A DNA stretch of 64,000 bases from Ruminococcus sp. (lineage in GTDB: Bacteria; Bacillota; Clostridia; Oscillospirales; Ruminococcaceae). Shown piece after piece: positions 33,464 to 41,334 of the stretch (position 1 is its first letter; each line of letters starts with the position of its first letter). The translations under genes and the position numbers were made by a program. The notes below the pieces were generated by a model. It was not told the DNA's origin. It made no database searches and saw only the letters and a program-made list of their open reading frames with translations. The DNA lies in the NCBI GenBank assembly GCA_017542475.1, contig JAFXXD010000013.1, positions 1-64,000 on the forward strand. The letters run 5' to 3'.

Positions 33464-36442
33464 GTGAAGGAAAACGCATACGGCGAATGGTACAAGGAAT
33501 TCAGCGAGCTCGTCGATGCATTCGGCGACGACAAGGTGTACTCCTCGCTTGATTCTCTGCTGCACGAGAGCCATAACACCTTCGCCTTCAACAAGAAGAT
33601 AATGGAGAAGGCGATAGACGTTTCGTGGGTCGAGGCTATCGAGAACGGGCTTGTGCACGTCGATAACTTCCTGCGAATGCCGAGGCGCACCATCGAGGAC
33701 GTGGAGGAGGTCGTGCCGATAGCGCTGTCGAGGAAGATAACGGTCGAGTCGGTCAAGCACCTTGCTCAGCACACCGACCTCATACAGAGCATCGACAAGA
33801 AATCGGGCAAGATAACGCCCTCGAAGATACTGAACATCCACAAGGAGGAGAGTCTGTTCACGTATGAGAACAAGTTCGTGAACACGCTTGTAGACAGGCT
33901 CTACATTTTCATAAACACACGCTACGAGAAGCTGGCGCAGGTCGCACGCGACGAGGAGGTCTTCTCCCTCGGCTACAACACAGCTATAGACGACGGTAAC
34001 GGCGGCAAGATGAATGTTGAGCTGAAGATAGAGACGATAGACAGCCTCGACACCTACGACGACAACGGCTACACGGTTTGGCAGCGTGTCGAGAAGCTGA
34101 AAAAGGCGATAGAGGGCTACAAGGGCTCGGAGCTCTGCACGACGCTCGGCTCGACGTACATACGCCCGCCCGTAATGCGCACCAACGCCATTATGAAGAA
34201 CGTAGACCTCAAAGCCTGCCTCACATTATGGCAGTACATCGAGGGCTACGACAAGGTCGGCTACGAGATAAACGTGCAGAACAGCGCTGTGAAGCCACAG
34301 CAGGCGTACATCGAGGACTTCTACAAGATGGTCGTGCTGAATCTGCTGCTGTTCCGCTCGTATATGAACAGCGGCTCGGAGAAAAAGCTTGAAGTGCTGA
34401 AGGAGCACAAGGGCAAGAAGATAGCTCCGAAATTCGAGAAGAAGTTCAGCAAGGACCTCACCGCCGACTACAGCGTCTCGTCGGAGGCGGTGGCAGGATA
34501 TATAGCCACGGACGGCGACTTCAAGCTTGAAAAGAAGCTCCCGCCCGACCTCAACCTTATGTTCGAGCAGATAAACGAGGTCATCGAGATAGAGACCGAG
34601 TACATCAAGGAGCTCGAAAAGAAGCGCAAGGAGGAGGAACGCCTCCGCCTCGAAGCCGAGGAGCGGCGTTTGGAGCAGGAGCGTATCGAGGAAGCCCGCA
34701 GGGAGGAGCTCGAACGCCAGCGCATAGCGAAGGAAGAGGAAGAGAAGCGCTTGCAGGAGATGCTCGCGCAGAAGAAAGCCGAGCAGGAAGCCGAGGAGCG
34801 CGAGCGGCAGCGTCTCGAAGCGGAGCGTCTTGCCCGCTTGGAGGAGCAGCGTAAGCGCGAGGAGGAAGAACGCCTCAGACGCGAGGAAGAGGAACGTATC
34901 GCCGCCGAGCGTGAACGTGTCGAGCAGAACAGGAAGCTCGCACGCACCGAGCTCGGTGAGGCTGAGGGCATAGACGAGGCGGAGCTCAACAAGGCTCCCG
35001 ACGAGGCAGAGCTCGAGAAGCAGGCATACGAGTCTGTTACCGAGGAAGAGCTCGAAGCCGCGAAGGAGGCAATGGAGGAGCAGGGCGAGTCCGAGGCAGA
35101 GCTCGAGGACCCGAGAGCCGTTGCCGCGCGTATGAAGCTCGAGCAGCAGAAGCGCGAGAAGGAACGCGCGGAAGCCGAGCGGGCTCAGCGCCTGAAGGCG
35201 GAGCGCCTGCACTTCGAGAGCAAGCCGTTTATGGAGATATACCGCGAATACTCGTGGAATCCGATATATGTGCTGATAAGACTTATCAGACACCTTCTTG
35301 CGACCGTATTCGGCATAATCCCCGAGGATACGGACAACCCGCTGTATAAGCAGCTGCTCGCCGACAAGAAGGCGAAGAAGGAGCAGAAGGAGCGCGAGAA
35401 GCAGGCACGCGACGAGATGGAGGTATACTACCGCAAGTACGCACGCGAGCTGAAATACGACATACGGCGATTCATCAACGACTGGAAGTTCAGGCGCAGG
35501 AAGCGCAAGGCTGACAAGAGCAAGCCGAAGCCCGCATATACGCCGCCTGTAAGGACTCCCGAGCAGGAGGCAGAGATACAGACCGAGATGAAGCGTCTGT
35601 ACAAGGAGTACCACGTAGGCAGGCTCGAAAAGCTCGTCCGCTATCTGCAGGAGCGCAGGCAGGAGCGAAAAGACTTCGAGGAGAGCATACTTGCGCACGC
35701 CGAAAAGGTCAAGGAGATACAGGCTCAGCAGGCGGGAGCCTCCGAAAAGCAGGAGGAAGAGGAGGACAACTCCAACAGCATCGCGAATATTATCGCAACG
35801 GTGCTGGTGGTTCTCGCACTCGGCTTCGTGATATACGTTATGGTATTCTCGGCGCAGGGCAAGGCTGTTGACATCTTCGGACACAGCATACTCCGCGTAG
35901 TTACAGGAAGTATGGAGCCCTCGCTCCACGTCGGCGACTTCATCATAATCAAGAAGACCGACCCCGAAGTGCTTGAGGAGGGCGACATAATCTCGTTCTA
36001 CTCCGAGCAGAGCGACATCTACGGTATGCTCGTGACGCACAGGATAGTCGGCAGGGCGGAGGACGGACGGTTCATCACCCGCGGTGACGCCAATCCTGCC
36101 GATGACAGCATAACCGTTGACCCCGACAAGATAGTGGGCAGATTCACGCGGAAGGCGAGGTTCTTCATATGGGTGAACTCGTTCACCGATTCAAAGAAGC
36201 TGCTGCTCCTGCTCGTGATGATACCGACGACGCTCATCGCGCTGTACGAGCTGAAAACAGTTGTGAAGCTCGGCAAAAAGATGAACGAGGACAGCGAGCA
36301 GGTTGCTGAGGAACACCGTCAGCAGGCGATAAGAGAGGCGATAGACAAGGAGAAGAAGCGCCTCGAGGAAATAGGATACAGAGCGGAGGACGATGAAAAT
36401 GAGGGCAGGTCAGGAGACCCTGATGAAAAGGAGAATGATTAG
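33464..36442 (+). CDS. DUF2357-like / coiled-coil / signal peptidase I fusion
   Basis: 992 residues, GTG start with GGTGAGGA upstream. Residues about 1-350 resemble DUF2357/McrC-like partners of McrB ATPases ('SLFTYENKFVNTLVDRLYIF', about 129). A Glu/Arg/Lys-rich coiled coil covers about 375-585. A short Trp/Ile-rich, possibly membrane-touching part lies at about 595-620, then a basic Lys/Arg-rich region. From about 775 there is a membrane segment and a full ER-type signal peptidase: Ser816 in 'VTGSMEPSL', His859 in 'VTHRIVGR', Asp875 in 'TRGDANPADD', then a second membrane segment (about 912-930). The nuclease part normally found in McrC/DUF2357 proteins is not visible. The layout suggests an ATPase-driven signal peptidase complex. 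The last 20 bases overlap the next gene. Confidence 0.85.
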   Translation: MKENAYGEWYKEFSELVDAFGDDKVYSSLDSLLHESHNTFAFNKKIMEKAIDVSWVEAIENGLVHVDNFLRMPRRTIEDVEEVVPIALSRKITVESVKHLAQHTDLIQSIDKKSGKITPSKILNIHKEESLFTYENKFVNTLVDRLYIFINTRYEKLAQVARDEEVFSLGYNTAIDDGNGGKMNVELKIETIDSLDTYDDNGYTVWQRVEKLKKAIEGYKGSELCTTLGSTYIRPPVMRTNAIMKNVDLKACLTLWQYIEGYDKVGYEINVQNSAVKPQQAYIEDFYKMVVLNLLLFRSYMNSGSEKKLEVLKEHKGKKIAPKFEKKFSKDLTADYSVSSEAVAGYIATDGDFKLEKKLPPDLNLMFEQINEVIEIETEYIKELEKKRKEEERLRLEAEERRLEQERIEEARREELERQRIAKEEEEKRLQEMLAQKKAEQEAEERERQRLEAERLARLEEQRKREEEERLRREEEERIAAERERVEQNRKLARTELGEAEGIDEAELNKAPDEAELEKQAYESVTEEELEAAKEAMEEQGESEAELEDPRAVAARMKLEQQKREKERAEAERAQRLKAERLHFESKPFMEIYREYSWNPIYVLIRLIRHLLATVFGIIPEDTDNPLYKQLLADKKAKKEQKEREKQARDEMEVYYRKYARELKYDIRRFINDWKFRRRKRKADKSKPKPAYTPPVRTPEQEAEIQTEMKRLYKEYHVGRLEKLVRYLQERRQERKDFEESILAHAEKVKEIQAQQAGASEKQEEEEDNSNSIANIIATVLVVLALGFVIYVMVFSAQGKAVDIFGHSILRVVTGSMEPSLHVGDFIIIKKTDPEVLEEGDIISFYSEQSDIYGMLVTHRIVGRAEDGRFITRGDANPADDSITVDPDKIVGRFTRKARFFIWVNSFTDSKKLLLLLVMIPTTLIALYELKTVVKLGKKMNEDSEQVAEEHRQQAIREAIDKEKKRLEEIGYRAEDDENEGRSGDPDEKEND

Positions 36443-36866
36443 TTCGATCATTCTGTTTGCGATAACCTTGGTCGCGCTGCTTGTTTTCGTCGGACTTTAC
36501 ATCGACGAATCGAGAAGGACTCAGGAGACGTACTATATCCAGTATACGACCAATCTCAGCCACGTCTCCGAGGACATCGACTCGTATCAGAACGCGGAGG
36601 GCGACCTTGACTTCCGCTATACGCGAATCGTCAGTGATATGAGCAGTGCGGATTCGTTCGCATTTCTGCTCGACAGACTCAGTGACGACAGGAAGAAGAC
36701 CGTCAACGAGCTCAACGCCTGCATCATGAGATACCCCGAGCAGATGCGGACGGAGGCGAAGCTCACGGAGCTGAAAAAAGCCGTGGACGACATACTCGCG
36801 GAGCTCGATCAGGGCTATGAAGAAGCACAGGCTCTTGTAGATTCGATAGATAAGCAGGGGCAGTAA
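36423..36866 (+). CDS. Single-span membrane protein, accessory to the AAA+/peptidase operon
   Basis: 147 residues from ATG 36423 (AGGAG 6 bases upstream); ATG 36393 in the same frame adds 10 residues. Start KRRMISSIILFAITLVALLVF gives a basic end and one membrane segment, followed by about 120 residues outside, mostly helical ('YYIQYTTNLSHVSEDIDSYQ', 'LTELKKAVDDILAELDQGYE'). No family is recognised. Overlap with the fusion gene and short spacing to the next gene point to a joint complex. Confidence 0.6.
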   Translation: MKRRMISSIILFAITLVALLVFVGLYIDESRRTQETYYIQYTTNLSHVSEDIDSYQNAEGDLDFRYTRIVSDMSSADSFAFLLDRLSDDRKKTVNELNACIMRYPEQMRTEAKLTELKKAVDDILAELDQGYEEAQALVDSIDKQGQ

Positions 36867-36883
36867 CGGAAGGAGGATAGATC

Positions 36884-37111
36884 ATGGGCGAAAAATCACG
36901 TCTCAAGAAGGAAATAAGGCTTTGTATGAATACTATCAAGGAGATAGAGAGAAAGCGCTCGCGTTCGCAGTCGGCGCTCGTTCAGGCGATCCTGCTTCAG
37001 GAGCAGCCCGATGAAACGGACGTAGAGTGGTTCAACAAATACACGGGAGAGATAACAGCCTGCCGTAATCATATGATAGAGCTTCAGAAGAAGCTGAATT
37101 CACTCAAGTGA
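36884..37111 (+). CDS. Small coiled-coil protein
   Basis: 75 residues, AAGGAGG before the ATG. Basic and helical throughout ('RLKKEIRLCMNTIKEIERKR' and 'CRNHMIELQKKLNSL'), no membrane segment. Function unknown. Last gene of the operon before a TGTAGGG repeat cluster; could bind the coiled coil of the fusion protein. Confidence 0.6.
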   Translation: MGEKSRLKKEIRLCMNTIKEIERKRSRSQSALVQAILLQEQPDETDVEWFNKYTGEITACRNHMIELQKKLNSLK

Positions 37112-37200
37112 CCTGTAGGGGCGGCGTTCCGCCGCCCGCGATTTCACGCACAAATCTTCGGCGACTATATGTAGGGACGACCATTGGTCGTCCGTGCCTT
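37112..37200. repeat. TGTAGGG-headed palindromes
   Basis: Two units: CTGTAGGGGCGGCG/CGCCGCCC (37,113-37,138) and TGTAGGGACGACC/GGTCGTCC (37,170-37,194). Confidence 0.85.
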
Positions 37201-37213
37201 ACAGAACGACTGC

Positions 37214-37248
37214 AAAAAAGCGTCAGGACTCAGTCCTGACGCTTTTTA
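37214..37248 (-). terminator. Terminator of the second feo operon
   Basis: AAAAAGCGTCAGGACT and AGTCCTGACGCTTTTT form a nearly perfect palindrome that begins inside the stop of the Cys-rich gene; it can work in both directions. Confidence 0.85.
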
Positions 37249-37385
37249 TTGCAGCTATCACTGTACGCGCATCCCGAGCAGCTCCCGCAGCCGCCGCCTT
37301 TTTTGCGCTGACGGACGATGAAGACGAGAGCTCCCGCCGCAGCGGCAGCTATTGCTATTATGAGGATAATATCTATCGGATTCAT
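37230..37385 (-). CDS. FeoB-associated Cys-rich membrane miniprotein
   Basis: 51 residues, too short to show in most ORF lists. One membrane segment ('IDIILIIAIAAAAAGALVFI', about 4-23), a basic turn RQRKKGGG, then four cysteines in CGSCSGC and a later DSC. This is the pattern of the FeoB-associated Cys-rich membrane proteins. The start codon nearly touches the feoB stop (37,387), so it is the last gene of that operon. It may bind or hand over iron at the inner face of the membrane; the mechanism is not established. Confidence 0.88.
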   Translation of the reverse strand: MNPIDIILIIAIAAAAAGALVFIVRQRKKGGGCGSCSGCAYSDSCNKKRQD

Positions 37386-37386
37386 A

Positions 37387-39729
37387 TCAGGCACCTATTG
37401 CGCGCCCGATGAGGTGTATGGCAGCGGCAGCGGCCCACGCTATACCGCACTGCCACGCCACAACGAAGAACGCCCACTTTCTGCCGTATTCGCGGCGGAC
37501 TGAGGCTATCGCCGCCACGCACGGAGTATACAGCAGCGAGAACACGAGCAGCGAAGCCGCAGTCAGCGGCGATATAAACGCGGCAACGTCACCGCTGAAG
37601 AGTATCTTCAGCGTCGAGACAACGCTCTCCTTGGCGATGAAGCCCGTCACGAGCGAGACGCAGATACGCCAGTCGCCGAGACCCGCAGGCTTCATTATCG
37701 GCGCCGCGAGCCGCGCTATCGAGGCGAGAATACTGTCCTCGGCGCTGTCAACGAGGGCGAGGCGGAGGTTGAAGCTCTGCAAGAACCACACGGCGATAGT
37801 CGCGATGAGAATGACGGTGAATGCCCTCTGTAAAAAGTCCTTCGCCTTCTCCCACAGGAGCTGCGCGGTGTTCCTCACTCCGGGCATACGGTAGTTGGGG
37901 AGCTCCATAACGAAGGGCACGGGCTCTCCGCGGAAGATGGTGTACCTGTAGAGTATTGCCGCGAATATACCGACGATTATACCGAGCAGATACAGCCCCG
38001 TCATAATGAGACCGCCGTGCTTGGGGAAGAACGCGCTGATGAAGAAGGCGTATATCGGGAGCTTCGCGGTGCAGCTCATAAACGGCGTAAGGAGAATGGT
38101 CATCTTGCGGTCGCGCTCACTGGGGAGGGTACGCGTCGCCATAACGGCGGGGACGGTACAGCCGAAGCCGATGAGCAGCGGGACGATACTGCGTCCCGAC
38201 AGACCTATCTTACGCAGGAGCTTATCCATAACGAAGGCAACTCTCGCGATATAGCCGCTGTCCTCAAGCAGCGACAGGAAGAGGAAGAGGGTCACGATAA
38301 TGGGCAGGAAGCTGAGAACGCTTCCCACGCCCGCGAAAATTCCGTCGATAATGAGGCTGTGAATGGCGTCGTTGACGTTCGCTCTTGTCAGAGCAGCGTC
38401 AGCCGCGTCGGTGAAGCAGCCGATACCCTCCTCAAGCAGCCCCTGCAGCCATGCTCCGATGACGTTGAAGGTCAGCCAGAACACGAGAGCCATAATGCCG
38501 ATAAATGCGGGAATAGCGGTGTATTTGCCTGTCAGCACCTTGTCGATTCGGCGGCTGCGGATGTGCTCCTTGCTCTCTCTCGGCTTGATTACAGTCTCGT
38601 CGCAGAGTCTGCGAATGAAGCGGAAGCGCATATCCGCGATAGCGGCGCTCTTGTCGAGCCCGCGCTCCTTTTCCATCTGACAGACGACGTGCTCCATGAG
38701 GGCTTTCTCGTTCTCGTCGAGTCCGAGCTGCGAGAGGATGAGCTCGTCGCCCTCCGCGACCTTGCTTGCCGCGAAGCGTATCGGCAGACCCGCCTGCTCG
38801 GCATGGTCCTCGATGAGGTGGGAGATACCGTGCAGACAGCGGTGAACAGCGCCGCCGTTCTCGGACTTCTCGCAGAAGTCCTGAATGACAGGCGGCTCGC
38901 GGTAGTAGGCGACGTGTATCGCGTGCTCGACGAGCTCCTCAATGCCCGAATTCTTGGCGGCAGAGATAGGCACGACGGGCACGCCGAGCATTTTTTCCAT
39001 ATCGTTGAAGTCGATGCTTCCGCCGTTAGCGGTCAGCTCGTCCATCATATTGACGGCGACGACCATCGGGATATTGAGCTCGAGCAGCTGCATCGTGAGG
39101 TAGAGGTTGCGCTCGATATTGGTAGCGTCAACGATATTGATGATAGCGTGGGGCTTCTCGTTGAGGACGAAATTACGCGAGACTATCTCCTCGCTCGTGT
39201 ACGGCGACATCGAATAAATACCCGGCAGGTCGGTTATCAGCGTGTCGGGGTGCCCCTTGATAGCGCCGTCCTTGCGGTCAACGGTTACGCCGGGGAAGTT
39301 TCCGACGTGCTGCTTTGAGCCCGTCAGGCGGTTGAAGAGGGTGGTCTTGCCGCTGTTCTGATTGCCTACGAGCGCAAATGTCATCACCGTACCCGCAGGC
39401 AGAGGCGAGCCGCTGCCCTTGGGGTGGAACCTTCCGCCTTCACCGAGACCGGGGTGCTCTGAGCGCTTCTTTTCGCTCTTTTTGTGTACGGCAGCGGCTT
39501 TGGCGGCTATCGGCTCGACGTCTATCAGCTCCGCGTCGGCAAGGCGGAGGGTGAGCTCGTAGCCGTGGAGGGTGAGCTCCATCGGGTCGCCCATCGGCGC
39601 AAGCTTGGAGACGGTTATCTCCGTATTGGGGATTATGCCCATATCGAGGAAGTGCTGACGGAGAGCGCCTTCGCCGCCTATCTGCGTGACCTTGACGGTA
39701 TCTCCGATCCTGACTTCTTTAAGTGTCAT
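37387..39729 (-). CDS. feoB: FeoA-FeoB fusion ferrous iron transporter (system 2)
   Basis: 780 residues. Residues 1-75 are a FeoA domain ('LKEVRIGDTVKVTQIGGEG', 'FLDMGIIPNTEI'), joined by a basic linker (about 76-115) to FeoB: G1 GNQNSGKTT (122-130), G3 'DLPGIYSMSPYTSEE', G4 NMMD (about 227), a helical part to about 390, then the membrane domain with 'VPLLIGFGCTVPAV' and the second Gate region. This is the long form. It differs clearly from the FeoB at 6.7 kb in length, fusion and G-domain sequence. It has its own promoter and a small Cys-rich partner gene. Confidence 0.95.
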   Translation of the reverse strand: MTLKEVRIGDTVKVTQIGGEGALRQHFLDMGIIPNTEITVSKLAPMGDPMELTLHGYELTLRLADAELIDVEPIAAKAAAVHKKSEKKRSEHPGLGEGGRFHPKGSGSPLPAGTVMTFALVGNQNSGKTTLFNRLTGSKQHVGNFPGVTVDRKDGAIKGHPDTLITDLPGIYSMSPYTSEEIVSRNFVLNEKPHAIINIVDATNIERNLYLTMQLLELNIPMVVAVNMMDELTANGGSIDFNDMEKMLGVPVVPISAAKNSGIEELVEHAIHVAYYREPPVIQDFCEKSENGGAVHRCLHGISHLIEDHAEQAGLPIRFAASKVAEGDELILSQLGLDENEKALMEHVVCQMEKERGLDKSAAIADMRFRFIRRLCDETVIKPRESKEHIRSRRIDKVLTGKYTAIPAFIGIMALVFWLTFNVIGAWLQGLLEEGIGCFTDAADAALTRANVNDAIHSLIIDGIFAGVGSVLSFLPIIVTLFLFLSLLEDSGYIARVAFVMDKLLRKIGLSGRSIVPLLIGFGCTVPAVMATRTLPSERDRKMTILLTPFMSCTAKLPIYAFFISAFFPKHGGLIMTGLYLLGIIVGIFAAILYRYTIFRGEPVPFVMELPNYRMPGVRNTAQLLWEKAKDFLQRAFTVILIATIAVWFLQSFNLRLALVDSAEDSILASIARLAAPIMKPAGLGDWRICVSLVTGFIAKESVVSTLKILFSGDVAAFISPLTAASLLVFSLLYTPCVAAIASVRREYGRKWAFFVVAWQCGIAWAAAAAIHLIGRAIGA

Positions 39730-39758
39730 TATTATCTGCTCCTAACTGATTATCCTTC

Positions 39759-39772
39759 TTAGTATATTCTAA
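39759..39772. promoter_or_regulatory. Operator-like palindrome over the feo-2 -10 box
   Basis: TTAG-TATATT-CTAA, overlapping the -10 box of the minus-strand promoter. Resembles the CTAA/TTAG half-sites at 8,919 and 12,679. Confidence 0.4.
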
Positions 39773-39794
39773 CACTAACGGAGAATAGTGTCAA
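39766..39794 (-). promoter_or_regulatory. Promoter of the FeoA-FeoB operon
   Basis: On the minus strand: TTGACA (39,789-39,794), 17-base spacer, TAGAAT (39,766-39,771). Confidence 0.75.
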
Positions 39795-39842
39795 TTTATG
39801 AGAGTTTGCACAGGCAAACGAATACCGTAGGGCGGCGACTAT

Positions 39843-39928
39843 CTGTAGGGACGCGCATTGCGCGTCCGCACCTTACAGGATCGTTTTCGGCAACGTATTG
39901 TAGGGGACGGCGTCCCCGACGTCCCATT
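39843..39928. repeat. TGTAGGG-headed palindromes
   Basis: CTGTAGGGACGCGC/GCGCGTCC (39,843-39,870) and TGTAGGGGACGGCG then CGACGTCCC (39,898-39,925). Confidence 0.85.
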
Positions 39929-39935
39929 CTGCGAT

Positions 39936-40165
39936 TGTTACCCGCCGAAGGCAGAGTAAGCCGTTTGAACAAGGTGAGCGAGTTTACGAGCGGCAACGAA
40001 GCTGGGGGTTCGGGGGGCTATGTCCCCCGACAGGGTCTGGGGCAGAGCCCCGGCGGAGTGCAGAGGCAGCGCCTCTGCCAGAGTCCAGAGGGCAGCGCCT
40101 CTGCCAGAGTCCAGAGACAGAGTCTCTGGCGGGTCAAGGGCAGAGCCTTTGGTTTTCACCAAATA
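39936..40165. repeat. Hairpin-cluster repeat with tandem AGAG/AGCG palindromes
   Basis: Same core as at 33.35 kb (GAGCGAG...GAGCGGCAACG, 39,981-40,001), followed by at least five short palindromes in a row: GGGGCAGAGCCCC, GCAGAGGCAGCGCCTCTGC, a second GGCAGCGCCTCTGCC, CCAGAGACAGAGTCTCTGG and GGGCAGAGCC. Each has 5-8 base arms around AGAG or AGCG and they are joined by CAGAGTCCAGAG-like linkers. Fills most of the 549-base gap before the phosphatase gene. Confidence 0.85.
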
Positions 40166-40180
40166 TTCATCAAGGCGCTG

Positions 40181-40209
40181 TTGCTTTATGGCGGGAGGTA
40201 TGATATAAT
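40181..40209 (+). promoter_or_regulatory. Promoter of the PP2C gene
   Basis: TTGCTT (40,181-40,186), 17-base spacer, TATAAT (40,204-40,209). Confidence 0.6.
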
Positions 40210-40278
40210 AATGTTGAACAAAATCGACAAATGTCGAAAGCGGACAGATAAAAACACCGCACGAAAGAGATGATAGCA

Positions 40279-41139
40279 ATGTTTGGAATATTCGGTAAAA
40301 AGGAAGAGCCGTACGTGTCCATACTCGCGGGGACGGAGGACGAGCCCGAGGAATTCGAGGGCGAGGGATTGCTTGTGTCGGCGGTCTCGGACGTGGGCTT
40401 CGTCCGCAAGGGCAACGAGGACAGCTTCTACGCGGACGGCATAGGCGTAAAGCCCGAGGAGAACTGCCTCCTCAGCAAAAGGGTCGGCGGACACGAGCGG
40501 TATATCTTCGCCGTGTGCGACGGTATGGGCGGAGAGGCTTACGGCGAGATCGCTTCGAATATAGCGGTCACGTCGCTGGACAAGCGTTCGGACGTGATAC
40601 GGTGCGTGAGCCTTGAGGGGCTGCACAGCGCGGTCAACGACTACGCCGACGCCGCAAACGCCGCGATATGCCGTATGGCTGAGCAGAAAAAATGCGGCAG
40701 GAGCGGCTCTACGCTTGCGCTTGTTTGCATAGACAACGGCACTGTATACAGCTTCAACCTCGGAGACAGCCGCGTCTATCTCTACCGCGGCGGGAGCATC
40801 ACGCGCCTTTCGCAGGACCACAGCCTCGCGGCGCAGAAGCATAGGGACGGCGAGCTGACGGCGGAGATACGCAACAGCTCCGACGCGCACAAGCTCATAA
40901 CCTTTCTCGGCGTGGACGACGACAGCGTCGGGCTGACGGCACACGCCTCCGAGCCCGTGGAGCTCGGTGACGGCAGGGTGCTGATATGCAGCGACGGGCT
41001 GACGGATATGTGTACGGACGAGGAGATAGCGAAGGTGCTCGGCGAGGATCACACCAACTACTCAGAGACGCTCGCGGAGAAGGCGCTGAGCAAGGGCGGC
41101 TGGGACAACGTGACGTGTATCGTGATAAGCAAGGCATAA
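40279..41139 (+). CDS. PP2C-family Ser/Thr protein phosphatase
   Basis: 286 residues from ATG 40279 (start ATGTTTGG; an ATG three codons earlier is also possible). PP2C motifs in order: 'SDVGFVRKGNEDSFYAD' (metal-binding Asp/Glu region), 'FAVCDGMGGEAYGEIAS' with DGMGG, 'GRSGSTLALVCI', 'FNLGDSRVYLYR', 'LSQDHS', 'LICSDGLTDM' and 'GGWDNVTCIVI' with the last metal Asp. A soluble Mn/Mg-dependent phosphatase; in Firmicutes PrpC-type enzymes oppose a PASTA kinase, but none is beside it. No membrane segment. Followed by a strong terminator. Confidence 0.93.
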   Translation: MFGIFGKKEEPYVSILAGTEDEPEEFEGEGLLVSAVSDVGFVRKGNEDSFYADGIGVKPEENCLLSKRVGGHERYIFAVCDGMGGEAYGEIASNIAVTSLDKRSDVIRCVSLEGLHSAVNDYADAANAAICRMAEQKKCGRSGSTLALVCIDNGTVYSFNLGDSRVYLYRGGSITRLSQDHSLAAQKHRDGELTAEIRNSSDAHKLITFLGVDDDSVGLTAHASEPVELGDGRVLICSDGLTDMCTDEEIAKVLGEDHTNYSETLAEKALSKGGWDNVTCIVISKA

Positions 41140-41141
41140 AC

Positions 41142-41177
41142 AAAAGCCATAGAGAGTACTATCTCTATGGCTTTTTT
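41142..41177 (+). terminator. Terminator of the PP2C gene
   Basis: AAAAGCCATAGAGA and TCTCTATGGCTTTT form a 14-bp stem with a 6-base loop, ending in a T-run. Confidence 0.9.
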
Positions 41178-41181
41178 CATA

Positions 41182-41319
41182 TGTAGGGGACGGCGTCCCC
41201 GACGTCCCGCGCCTTGCAGAACGACTTGCGGCAGCCGTCTGTAGGGGTCGATGCCCACATCGACCCCTAATTATATGTTACAAAACGGACGGGCTGATGA
41301 GGGCATCAGCCCCTACACA
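41182..41319. repeat. TGTAGGG-headed palindromes, three units
   Basis: TGTAGGGGACGGCG/CGACGTCCC, CTGTAGGGGTCGATG/CATCGACCCC (41,240-41,268) and the inverse-orientation GGGCTGATG/CATCAGCCCCTACA (41,291-41,317). The arms differ completely while the head and spacing are kept. Confidence 0.9.
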
Positions 41320-41334
41320 TTTTTTGTATTTTGT

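Noticed and set aside
33172..33552. 126-codon frame across the hairpin-cluster repeat
   Set aside because: Runs through repeat DNA and into the start of the fusion gene in another frame; no protein-like features.
31552..36442. Ordinary McrBC-type restriction system
   Set aside because: The ATPase is membrane-anchored and the partner carries a signal peptidase instead of a recognisable nuclease; the neighbours are secretion genes rather than methylases or other defence genes.
39936..40165. CRISPR-like array
   Set aside because: Repeats are short palindromes of varying sequence with irregular spacing and no spacers of constant length; no cas gene in the window.
39788..40273. 161-codon frame in the gap before the PP2C gene
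   Set aside because: Made entirely of TGTAGGG and AGAG/AGCG repeats; composition of the translation is low-complexity.
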